The translations under genes were made by a program, and so were the position numbers. The notes beneath the pieces were generated by a model. That model saw nothing but the letters and a program-made list of their open reading frames with translations, was not told where the DNA came from and ran no database searches. A DNA stretch of 36,995 nt from Candidatus Omnitrophota bacterium (GTDB lineage: Bacteria > Omnitrophota > Gorgyraeia > Duberdicusellales > 4484-171): positions 203-37,197 of the forward strand of contig PMCS01000033.1 of NCBI GenBank assembly GCA_003154195.1, given 5' to 3'. This document shows, in pieces, positions 8,251 to 15,236 of this stretch (its first letter is position 1; each line of letters opens with the position of its first letter).

Positions 8251-9353
8251 TTTTTCCTCCACTCCGAATACGCCTTCTTATAGGCGTAAAACGCGGGCTT
8301 ACGGGAAAAATCCCAGCGCACTAAACCGAAGTAATCAACTGCGTCTTTGAAATGGTCTTTATTGTCACGGAAAAACGCCCAGAATATTTTTTCTACGCCG
8401 TCAAGTTTTAAAAGCCGCCCGTAAACGTCGGCAACAAAACGCGCCTGTTGCCCACACGAAGGAGCCCTTCCCTCCCACCATTTTTTATCGTTCCCCCACC
8501 AGCGCACGCCGGGGCAACCGATTTCGGTAAACCATATTTTTTTATTGCCGTCGCCGAATTCAGCCATCAGCCGCCGGATATTCGCGTGCAGGGATTGGAC
8601 GCGTTGGGGCCAATCTTTTTCTAAAGGGTTGATGAACGGGTGGATGTTGACGATATCGAAAAAACCTTTACCGCCTAAGCGGTAAAGGTTTTTTAAAGCG
8701 AAATAGCCCTGATTGGTCAGGCCCCCCAGCAAAACTTTACACGACGGGTCGATTTTTTTTATCGCCGGATAAACCGCTTTCAGCAACTGGGAATATTTTA
8801 CCATCCCGTCCTGCGGCTGCCAATAAACCGGGCTGTCCGGTTCGTTCCAAAGTTCCCAGTATTTTATTTTATCTTTATATCGGGAAACGGTTTTTTCGGC
8901 GTAATTGACAAAATCGCCGGAATCATCCGGCGGGTTATTCCATTCAGGCGCGGCCCAACCAGCGGAATAATGGAGCAGGGCCAGGATATCAATGCCGCCA
9001 GCGGAAAGCAGCTCCACAATCCGGTCATACTTAGCGAAATCGAAATTGCCTTTTTGAGGTTCGATATCGTTCCAGTAAAAATCCATCCGGACGATGCTCA
9101 CGCCGGCTTCCTTCATCAGCTTGACGGCCTTGCGAAGATCGCTATCGTCTTTATATTTAAAATTATTCCAACTGTGGTTCCAGCTTAAAAATTCCAGGAC
9201 GCCGAACGGGGTATCCTGAATTTTACCGGCGCTGCCTTTAGTGCCTTGGCTATCCTGGACACCAGCAACACTATCATTTCTTTTCATAGCCACCGCCACA
9301 CTGCATCCCGACAACATGCCGCTCAAACAAAATAAAACTATAATCTTTTTCAT
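8226..9353 (-). CDS. Glycoside hydrolase, clan-A (GH39/GH5-like), lipoprotein
   Basis: 375-residue TIM-barrel glycosidase, probably anchored in a membrane facing the periplasm or outside. The N-terminus has a lipobox LSGC (14-17). The barrel starts near residue 50 (FGVLEFLSWNHSW). The acid/base motif WNEP places Glu171, and the nucleophile strand KIWFTEIGCPG places Glu277, about 106 residues apart as in clan GH-A. RMDFYWNDIEPQKGNFDF is typical of GH39 and GH5 relatives. Substrate is unknown; xylo- or manno-configured glycans are possible. The last seven residues come from repeat family I. No Shine-Dalgarno is seen before the ATG. It stands alone between repeat blocks. Confidence 0.8.
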   Translation of the reverse strand: MKKIIVLFCLSGMLSGCSVAVAMKRNDSVAGVQDSQGTKGSAGKIQDTPFGVLEFLSWNHSWNNFKYKDDSDLRKAVKLMKEAGVSIVRMDFYWNDIEPQKGNFDFAKYDRIVELLSAGGIDILALLHYSAGWAAPEWNNPPDDSGDFVNYAEKTVSRYKDKIKYWELWNEPDSPVYWQPQDGMVKYSQLLKAVYPAIKKIDPSCKVLLGGLTNQGYFALKNLYRLGGKGFFDIVNIHPFINPLEKDWPQRVQSLHANIRRLMAEFGDGNKKIWFTEIGCPGVRWWGNDKKWWEGRAPSCGQQARFVADVYGRLLKLDGVEKIFWAFFRDNKDHFKDAVDYFGLVRWDFSRKPAFYAYKKAYSEWRKKTVGRPRQ

Positions 9354-9384
9354 ATAAAAAATTTCGGTTTATAAATCCTCTAGT

Positions 9385-9545
9385 CTTTTTTTTGCCACTG
9401 ATTAACACCGATGTAACACTGATTTGGATAAAAATACCATAAAGTTTAAAAAAACAACATAATTGTTTTTAAAGTTTTTATTCAAAAAAACAACAGATAT
9501 ATCACTTACCCGTGACAATCCGTGTTAATCCGTGGCTAAAATAAA
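9385..9545. repeat. Repeat family E (CACAGATTA/CACTGATTAA words), hairpin
   Basis: Left arm CACTGATTAACACCGATG... (near 9398) faces right arm CGTGACAATCCGTG...ATCCGTGG (near 9510-9535). The same word family recurs at 22120-22215, 27463-27660, 29655-29690 and 31450. The remainder of the gap to the malic enzyme stop holds no gene. Confidence 0.6.
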
Positions 9546-9640
9546 CTACCGGTGGTTTACAATTCATATTTTATCCATGATTAGCCTACCCTCTTCGGCA
9601 AGGCTTCACTACATACTTTTTATCAATGGCTTTAACAATT

Positions 9641-11008
9641 TTACTTAAGCGCAGCGCAAACCGCTTTCGCCACCTCGGCGTGGACTTTTAAATCCATGAA
9701 ATCCGGCACGACTTCATTCTTCTTACATAAAGCGGCTAATTTTTCCGCCGCGGCGAATTTCATCGCGTAATTTATCCGCTTAGCCCGCGCCTGCAGTGTC
9801 CCCTTTATCAAACCGGGAAAAATCAGAGCGTTGTTGATCGTCTTTCCGTCAAGGGCGATTGACGCGCCAGCGCTTAAGGCTTCGGCGGGCCAAATCTCAG
9901 GAACCGGATTAGCTAAAGCAAAAACTATCGGCGATTTATTCATCCGCTTAAGCATCTGCGGCGTTACCAGGCCCGGCCCGGAAAGGCCGATAAAAACATC
10001 CTTATCTTTAAGGGCAAAAGCAAGATCGCCGCGTTCATTACTTTTGTTGGTAATTTGAGCTATCTCTTCTTTATAATGATTCATACCGGCGCTTCGGCCC
10101 TGGAAAATAATACCTTCCCGGTCGCATAAAACAATATGCTTGAAACCATATTCTAAAAGCATTTTGGTCGTAGCGATAGCGGCGGCGCCGGCACCGTTGA
10201 TGACGATCTTAACGTCTTCTTTTTTTCTTTGTAGCGGGTCGGCACAGGGGCCGGCCCCTACAAGCGCCCGTAACAACGCGGCCAAAATCACTGTAGCGGT
10301 CCCGTGCTGGTCGTCATGAAAAACCGGTATCGAAAGGCGCTCCTGCAATTGGTTTTCTACGTCAAAGCAAAGCGGCGCGGCGATATCTTCGATCATAATC
10401 AAACCGAAGGTCGGCGATATTGCCTCCAAAACGGAAACAATCTTTGCGGCGTCGCCGCTGTCGATTAAAATCGGGATACAGTTAACCTCGGCCATCTTAT
10501 TAAGGATAACCGACTTGCCCTCCATCACCGGCATCCCCGCCAGGACCCCGATATCGCCCAAGCCTAAAACCGCCGAACCGTTGGTAGCGATACAAACGGT
10601 ATTGCCGATGGCGGTATATTCCCTGGCCGCGGAAGGATTATCCTGGATATATTTGCACACCTGGGCCACGCCGGGGGTATAGACTTTGCGCAAATCATCA
10701 ACCGTATCCAATTTCACGGTAGCGCGGACGGCTAATTTACCGCCGCGATGTATTCTTAATATCTCATCCTCGACGGCAAGGATTTTAAAACTTTTATTCT
10801 TTTTTAACGCGGCAAGCGTTTGGGAAAAATGTTTTTCATCACGAAAAAACGCTAAAATATCCTTAACGCCGGGGCGAGACGACAGCACTGCCGGCGCGGA
10901 TTCGGTAAACGCGTCAAGTTTATTTAATTCCCGGATAACCCCGGAAAGCTTTCCTTTAACTGTTATCCGCCGAATAATCCGATGGCTGTCTTTTTCTGCC
11001 GGCTTCAT
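9641..11008 (-). CDS. NAD(P)-dependent malic enzyme with N-terminal ACT-like domain
   Basis: 455-residue cytoplasmic enzyme that oxidatively decarboxylates malate to pyruvate. Residues 1-90 look like an ACT-type regulatory domain (IIRRITVKGKLSGVIRELN). The malic N domain follows with catalytic Tyr110 (YTPGVAQVC) and Lys165 (VMEGKSVILNK). Metal ligands lie in IEDI (about 206-209) and HDDQHG (231-236). The NAD-binding domain starts at GAGAAA (272-277). Residues 250-261 (VGAGPCADPLQR) are extra compared with the usual short linker and are encoded by a palindromic intergenic-type repeat (10231-10261). AAGGAGG lies 6 nt before the ATG. The next gene is divergent. Confidence 0.93.
   Translation of the reverse strand: MKPAEKDSHRIIRRITVKGKLSGVIRELNKLDAFTESAPAVLSSRPGVKDILAFFRDEKHFSQTLAALKKNKSFKILAVEDEILRIHRGGKLAVRATVKLDTVDDLRKVYTPGVAQVCKYIQDNPSAAREYTAIGNTVCIATNGSAVLGLGDIGVLAGMPVMEGKSVILNKMAEVNCIPILIDSGDAAKIVSVLEAISPTFGLIMIEDIAAPLCFDVENQLQERLSIPVFHDDQHGTATVILAALLRALVGAGPCADPLQRKKEDVKIVINGAGAAAIATTKMLLEYGFKHIVLCDREGIIFQGRSAGMNHYKEEIAQITNKSNERGDLAFALKDKDVFIGLSGPGLVTPQMLKRMNKSPIVFALANPVPEIWPAEALSAGASIALDGKTINNALIFPGLIKGTLQARAKRINYAMKFAAAEKLAALCKKNEVVPDFMDLKVHAEVAKAVCAALK
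10231..10261 (-). repeat. Repeat family L (GTAGGGGC...GGCC) in frame inside malic enzyme
   Basis: The minus strand starts GTAGGGGCCGGCCCCTG and ends in CCGCTAC, a GC-rich palindromic word also seen as GTAGGGGCGGGTCATG...GGCCCG in the intergenic DNA at 27767-27800. Here it adds about ten codons without breaking the frame, between the two malic enzyme domains. Confidence 0.55.
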
Positions 11009-11149
11009 TCAACCCCTCCTTGATATATGCTTAAGGTAATGCCCGATCAATAATGGAAAACCATAAAATTGTTTGTTATTTTACCGCGATCGCGCTCAAC
11101 AAACAAGAAAAAATTTGCGGCAAAAATTTTTATCCACAATCAAAAACTA

Positions 11150-11177
11150 TTGTATTCGAGCTAAATAAATATATAAT
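11150..11177 (+). promoter_or_regulatory. Promoter of binding-protein copy 3, probably leaderless
   Basis: TTGTAT (11150-11155), 16-bp spacer, TATAAT (11172-11177). The ATG at 11187 is only 9 nt past the -10 box, so transcription should begin within a few bases of the start codon. No Shine-Dalgarno fits in the gap. Confidence 0.6.
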
Positions 11178-11186
11178 AATATTTGT

Positions 11187-12110
11187 ATGAAAAATATTAT
11201 TTTAGCTTTACTACTCATCTTAACATTCGGCGTTAACGCTTTTGCCGAAAGTAAGCGGATTGCCGTAGTCAAAAGCCGGCAAATCCAATTCTACTGGCAA
11301 TTTTTAATGGGGTTTAAGAGTAGCCTGAAAGCGTCCGGAAACAACATCGTCATAGACCAATATGATTTAGAAAACGACGATTCGTTAGATAAAATAAAAA
11401 ACGGCGGTTACAGCGTGGTTTGCCCCTTAGGCACGGCAGCGACTAAAGCAGTCGAAAAGGAAATTACCGATAAACCGATAGTTTTTTCCATGCTGATGAG
11501 CCCCGTCGCCTCCAATATTGTCGCCGCGATGTCTCCTTCGGGTTCCCGCATCACCGGCATGTCACTGAACGTCGACGTGGAAACGCAATTTAAATTGCTG
11601 AAAAAAATTATCCCTTCGGTTAAAACCATCGGCGCGCTTTATAGTTCGGCAAGCGCGGAGATAATCTCCCAAGCGCAGGCCAAAGCGGCCGGCTTTGGTT
11701 TAAAACTGGAAACGGCCAGGGTAGATTCGAACTTGCAAGTCCCTTCTGCCCTTAGCCAAATCGCGGGTAAAATCGATGTGTTATGGCTGATCCCCGATTC
11801 TACCGTATGCTCCCAGGACTCTTTAACGTTTATGATAAGCTACAGCGTGGAGCATAAATTACCGGCAATGGCCTTCGCGCCTTACCTGGTAAAAGCCGGG
11901 GGGGCCTTTTGTTACGCAATCGATTACGAAAGCATCGGCAACCAGACCGCGGAGATAATCGTTAAAATCTTAGACGGCGAATCGCCGGGCAATATGCCCA
12001 TAGCGGTACCGCGTAAAATAAATTATACGCTTAACGCTAAAAGCGCCGACTATTTTGGGATTCGATTTTCCCCGGACGTCATCGACGGCGCGGCGGAAGT
12101 CTATCGATGA
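11187..12110 (+). CDS. ABC-type substrate-binding protein, PF04392 family (copy 3, divergent)
   Basis: 307 residues, exported (signal peptide about 1-20, cleavage near NAFA). The fold signature is that of PF04392: AVVKSRQIQFYWQF, YSVVCPLGTAATKAV, DKPIVFSMLMSP, KLPAMAFAPYLVKAGGAF and PRKINYTLN, ending AAEVYR. It is clearly less similar to copies 1, 2 and 4 than those are to one another, and it lacks their long polar N-region. It is transcribed away from malic enzyme and lies 128 bases before copy 4, with a perfect palindrome between them. The ligand may differ from that of the other copies. Confidence 0.87.
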   Translation: MKNIILALLLILTFGVNAFAESKRIAVVKSRQIQFYWQFLMGFKSSLKASGNNIVIDQYDLENDDSLDKIKNGGYSVVCPLGTAATKAVEKEITDKPIVFSMLMSPVASNIVAAMSPSGSRITGMSLNVDVETQFKLLKKIIPSVKTIGALYSSASAEIISQAQAKAAGFGLKLETARVDSNLQVPSALSQIAGKIDVLWLIPDSTVCSQDSLTFMISYSVEHKLPAMAFAPYLVKAGGAFCYAIDYESIGNQTAEIIVKILDGESPGNMPIAVPRKINYTLNAKSADYFGIRFSPDVIDGAAEVYR

Positions 12111-12133
12111 TTTTTATAAAAAACTTCTTGCAT

Positions 12134-12165
12134 TCAAATAATAATATAGCTATATTATTATTTGA
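12134..12165. promoter_or_regulatory. Perfect 32-bp AT-rich palindrome between two binding-protein genes
   Basis: Half-site TCAAATAATAATATAG followed at once by its exact reverse complement. There is no loop and no T-run after it, so it is a weak terminator candidate. A dimeric-regulator operator or a cruciform is as likely. It lies 24 bases after one stop and about 75 bases before the next start. Confidence 0.5.
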
Positions 12166-12238
12166 TACCGGTAAAAATGCGTTTTCAGCGGTACACGGCG
12201 CCATGTTTTCTTAAAAAATTGGTAGTGTCAAACAGAAT

Positions 12239-13156
12239 ATGAAGAAAATAATTTTAGCGTTACTCAGCGGATGCTGGTTGCTTGCTTGCGGGCCGGCCTA
12301 TTCCCAGAATATCGCGGTGGTATCCTCACGAGAGGTTAATTCTTTTGCCGACACGGTCAACGGCATAAAAAATACCATCGGCAAGAATACAACCGGCATG
12401 GTGATCGACATCATTTACACTGAGGACGGCGACTATTTAGCCCAGCTTAAAACTAAGAAATATGACGTTATCTGCCCGCTGGGAATCAGCGCCACCAAAA
12501 AAGTAGCCGCTGAGTTTAAAGATATCCCGATAGTGTTTTCTCTGATTATCGACCCGGTTCAGGCTAACGTTGTCCCTTCCATGGGGCCTTCGGGCAGTAA
12601 TATTTGCGGCATTTCATTGGCAACTGACGCTAAAGAACAGGTGGGTATTGTAAAGAAAATAATCCCCGGTTTAAAAAAAGTAGGCCTTCTTTACGAAGGA
12701 GCGAGCCAAAGCTTTTACGACGCCTTGAACAGCATAGAAAGCTTGAAGGTAGAAGCCAAAAAAGTTTTTAACCCCTCCAAGGTACCTTCGGTTATGAGTT
12801 ATTTTACCAGCGACAATATCGATATATTCTGGCTGGTGCTCGACTCGGATATTTATAATAAAGATTCGCTTGCCTATGTGTTGAATTATATGGTTGCCAA
12901 TAAGATACCGACCATGGTTTTTTCTTCCAATATGGTCAAGGCCGGCGCTCTTATGGGTTTTACTTATGACTATACGGATTTGGGAGTTCAAACCGGCGAG
13001 ATGATCTTAGGCGTCCTGAAAGGAAAACTGCCGGCGGAAATACCGGTGGCAACGCCGCGTAAACTCGGTTACGCGTTAAACGTTAAAATTGCCGGATACA
13101 TCGGAATGAATATCCCCCGCGACGCGATTGACGCGGCGGCGGAAGTATACAAATAG
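12239..13156 (+). CDS. ABC-type substrate-binding protein, PF04392 family (copy 4)
   Basis: 305 residues with a signal peptide starting at the first Met (MKKIILALLSGCWLLACG), unlike copies 1 and 2, which have a polar extension before it. The mature sequence closely follows those copies: NIAVVSSREV, KKYDVICPLGISATKKV, LVLDSDIYNKDSLAYVLNY, SSNMVKAGALMGF, DLGVQTGEMIL and PRKLGYALNVKIA, ending AAEVYK. A Cys at about residue 17 (LLACG) could be read as a lipobox, so a lipoprotein is possible. No Shine-Dalgarno is visible. Together with copies 1-3 it makes four orphan binding proteins within 13 kb. Confidence 0.88.
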   Translation: MKKIILALLSGCWLLACGPAYSQNIAVVSSREVNSFADTVNGIKNTIGKNTTGMVIDIIYTEDGDYLAQLKTKKYDVICPLGISATKKVAAEFKDIPIVFSLIIDPVQANVVPSMGPSGSNICGISLATDAKEQVGIVKKIIPGLKKVGLLYEGASQSFYDALNSIESLKVEAKKVFNPSKVPSVMSYFTSDNIDIFWLVLDSDIYNKDSLAYVLNYMVANKIPTMVFSSNMVKAGALMGFTYDYTDLGVQTGEMILGVLKGKLPAEIPVATPRKLGYALNVKIAGYIGMNIPRDAIDAAAEVYK

Positions 13157-13219
13157 ATCGGTTTTAGCGACAATATCAGTAATCCAAATAACGTAAGAAA
13201 CAGAAGCGGCAGAGGTAAT

Positions 13220-13331
13220 AAAAAACCCTGCGCATTATAGTGAAGCTTATCCAGCACTAATTTCAAAATGAAATTAGTGCTGGATTTAGTTGAACTATCC
13301 CCTTACGGGAATCATGCGCAAGGGGTTTTTT
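13220..13331. terminator. Large branched palindrome at a convergent gene junction
   Basis: Outer arms AAAAAACCC(T)GCGCAT (13220-13235) and ATGCGCAAGGGGTTTTTT (13314-13331) enclose a long inner hairpin (ATCCAGCACTAATTTC facing GAAATTAGTGCTGGAT, 13249-13286) and a side hairpin TCCCCTTACGGGA (13298-13310). It folds as a three-way junction. The A6/T6 ends make it a terminator on both strands, as expected for the convergent genes on either side; a miniature mobile element is the alternative. Confidence 0.6.
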
Positions 13332-13566
13332 ATTGTGGTAAGCTCGCGTCTTGCGACGGTAGGGAAATAGCTCTCAAGTTAAGCTTTTGATACCATAAAC
13401 ATGTCCCGCAATCCCTCATCCGGTCCGGATGGCACCCCGGCCGGAAAACTACCGGAACATGCCAGCAGGATTTGCCTAATTTCTTGCGGTATACCCAGCA
13501 ATCCTCTTTAATCTCTTCCGCACATTTCCAAAATTCCCAGCAATTTTTAGGATCATTATTGCTCAA
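13330..13566 (-). CDS. Small Cys-rich two-CW domain protein
   Basis: 78 residues with seven cysteines: C9, C15, C23, C34, C45, C53 and C56. CWEFWKC near the N-terminus, then CWVYRKKLGKSCW, then CGTCLWY match the two-CW domain layout seen in small proteins of anaerobic bacteria. A metal or Fe-S site is likely, but the function of the family is not known to me. The stop codon lies within the bidirectional terminator. It may form a unit with the second Cys-rich gene and the two-component genes upstream, although repeat blocks separate them. Confidence 0.7.
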   Translation of the reverse strand: MSNNDPKNCWEFWKCAEEIKEDCWVYRKKLGKSCWHVPVVFRPGCHPDRMRDCGTCLWYQKLNLRAISLPSQDASLPQ

Positions 13567-13624
13567 CGCAGTTCACCCCCTTAAATAATCATCCTGTTCA
13601 AATATAAAAGATTAGCCATTGTTA

Positions 13625-13765
13625 TCGAATTAAGGGAATTAGGATATCGGGAAATCTGGATTGGGAGAGCAGGGTACTGGGATATTAGTTAAATCCCTTA
13701 TCCCAATTCCCTAATTTCCCAATATCCAAATCCTGATATCCTGATCTTCTGATACCCTATTGGTT
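13625..13765. repeat. Repeat family B (GGATATCGGGAAAT words), hairpin 1
   Basis: Left arm units such as AATTAGGATATCGGGAAATC (13635-13654) are followed by right arm units CCCAATTCCCTAATTTCCC and CCTGATATCCTGATC. The arms are reverse complements at the word level but not base for base. It lies between the two small Cys-rich genes. Confidence 0.65.
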
Positions 13766-13782
13766 TGACTCGCCGGTAATTT

Positions 13783-14019
13783 TCAGATGCCCCACTTACG
13801 ATAAAGCTCCTTACGCGCCGGGCATGAGCAGATGTATGCTTTCCCGGATTCTTTGATATACCGGCACTTCTTATCCGCAGCCTTATCGACGAAATAAAGT
13901 TTATCTTCCATGCACAGCCGGATTTTACAAACTTTGCGCGTCGCGGCGGAAAGACAACAAAATGCGTTATGGCACTGCCCGGCTCCTTTGATTATATTCT
14001 GGTCTATTTCCTGTTCCAT
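13783..14019 (-). CDS. Small Cys-rich protein with CxC...CPARKELYRKWGI tail
   Basis: 78 residues with eight cysteines (C16, C21, C22, C31, C36, C52, C64, C66). The tail YICSCPARKELYRKWGI resembles a recurring small-protein ending in sediment deltaproteobacteria-like genomes, from memory only. There is no signal peptide, so it is cytoplasmic. Cysteine spacing suggests a metal or Fe-S site. No function is assigned. It sits next to a response regulator and a Cys-motif histidine kinase. No Shine-Dalgarno is seen before the ATG. Confidence 0.65.
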   Translation of the reverse strand: MEQEIDQNIIKGAGQCHNAFCCLSAATRKVCKIRLCMEDKLYFVDKAADKKCRYIKESGKAYICSCPARKELYRKWGI

Positions 14020-14039
14020 AAATTTAATTATAAAAATTT

Positions 14040-14275
14040 CATTTTAGGATATCGGGAAATTTGGCATAAATATCCCCAATCTCCTAATCCCCCAATTTCC
14101 CAATCCTGATTTCCCAATAACCCGATAGCCGCTTTTATATAATACGGCAATCAGGTGATCGGGGTATCGGGATCTGGGTATTGGGAAATCGGAATATTGG
14201 GTAACAAAACCAATTCCCCAATCCCCAAATCCTAACCCCCTAATATCCCGATTTCCTGTATTAGCGGTATAAAAT
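14040..14275. repeat. Repeat family B, two hairpin units
   Basis: This block fills most of the 391-base gap between the Cys-rich gene and the response regulator. Two head-to-tail units each have a left arm (GGATATCGGGAAATTTGG; GGTATCGGGATCTGGGTATT) and a right arm (CCCCCAATTTCCCAATCCTG; CCCCAATCCCCAAATCC). The junction between the units (about 14112-14188) is nearly identical to 17249-17320. The rest of the gap, 14276-14410, shows no gene. Confidence 0.7.
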
Positions 14276-14410
14276 GTACCACGAAATTAAAAAAAAGTAA
14301 ATACTCCGAACGGTGTATTTTTACGGAAAAAAGTAGGTATGCGGGAGCAAAAACGGTTAAAAAAGAGGTAAAAAAGCTTCTTTTCGGGTTAAAACGTATT
14401 CGCCGGCGGT

Positions 14411-15070
14411 TTATAACGAGGAAAGGCCCTGCTTAAGCGCAAACCGGATCAGTGCCGTTTGCCTCTTCATGCTAAGTTTACGCATGATATTTTTCCGGTG
14501 CGTGACCGCCGTGTTGAAAGAAATGCCTAAATGCCGGGCGATCTCTTTAGTGCTGTTGCCGTCAACGATAAGCTGCAGGACTTCCTTTTCTTTATCGGTA
14601 ATTTTGCGGCGATTGTTCTTAGCGCTATCCGTAGTACCGTTCTTTTTATCAACAAAACCATCTACGATAAATTTGGATACCTGGGGAGCGATAAAAAATT
14701 TCCCTTCATGGACTTGCCTTATCGCGGCGATAATGTCATCGCTGGGGTTATCCTTCAATAGATAGCCCTTAACTCCATATTTGAAAGCTCTTTCCACGAG
14801 AGCGGCATCCTCATACATGCTTAACATGATTATCTTGCTTCCGGGGTATTTTTTTATAAGCTGGCAAGCCGCTTCCAAACCGTTCAGCCCGGGCATCGCC
14901 ACATCAAGGACATAAACATCCGCGGGATTATTAAGAGATACCGCCAAAACATCATGGCCGTTGGACGCTTCCCCTACAACCTCGATGTCGGAGGCCTTTC
15001 GTTCAATAACCAAACGCAACCCTTCCCTGACCAGATTATGGTCGTCGGCCAAGATAACTTTTATACTCAT
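14411..15070 (-). CDS. NarL/FixJ-type response regulator
   Basis: 219 residues. The receiver domain (1-120) has acidic pair D9/D10, phospho-acceptor D56 (YVLDVAMPG) and the conserved Lys in YLLKD (about 106). A linker rich in K, D and N follows. The C-terminal LuxR-type helix-turn-helix (about 150-212) reads ITDKEKEVLQLIVDGNSTKEIA then RHLGISFNTAVTHRKNIMRKL. It should be phosphorylated by the histidine kinase encoded 166 bases upstream on the same strand. Target genes are unknown. A family B repeat block separates the two. Confidence 0.93.
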   Translation of the reverse strand: MSIKVILADDHNLVREGLRLVIERKASDIEVVGEASNGHDVLAVSLNNPADVYVLDVAMPGLNGLEAACQLIKKYPGSKIIMLSMYEDAALVERAFKYGVKGYLLKDNPSDDIIAAIRQVHEGKFFIAPQVSKFIVDGFVDKKNGTTDSAKNNRRKITDKEKEVLQLIVDGNSTKEIARHLGISFNTAVTHRKNIMRKLSMKRQTALIRFALKQGLSSL

Positions 15071-15083
15071 AATTATTTAATTT

Positions 15084-15215
15084 TTAAATTAAGGAAATTG
15101 GGCTATCGGGAAATCAGGGTTTGGAAACCGGGGTCTTGGGATATCCGGCAACAAGCCTAATCCCCCAATTTCCTAATCCCCAAATCCCGATAACCCGATC
15201 CCCTGATATCCTAAA
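15084..15215. repeat. Repeat family B, between response regulator and kinase
   Basis: Left arm AAATTGGGCTATCGGGAAATC and right arm CCCCCAATTTCCTAATCCCC with CCTGATATCCTAAAAT. It stands inside what would be the kinase-regulator operon, so if cotranscribed it forms a long hairpin in the mRNA. Confidence 0.65.
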
Positions 15216-15236
15216 ATAAAATTTCTATATCTAAAT

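Noticed and set aside
13069-13266. Minus-strand 65-residue ORF with a hydrophobic stretch
   Set aside because: It runs through the end of binding-protein copy 4 and one arm of the large palindrome, with no start signal.
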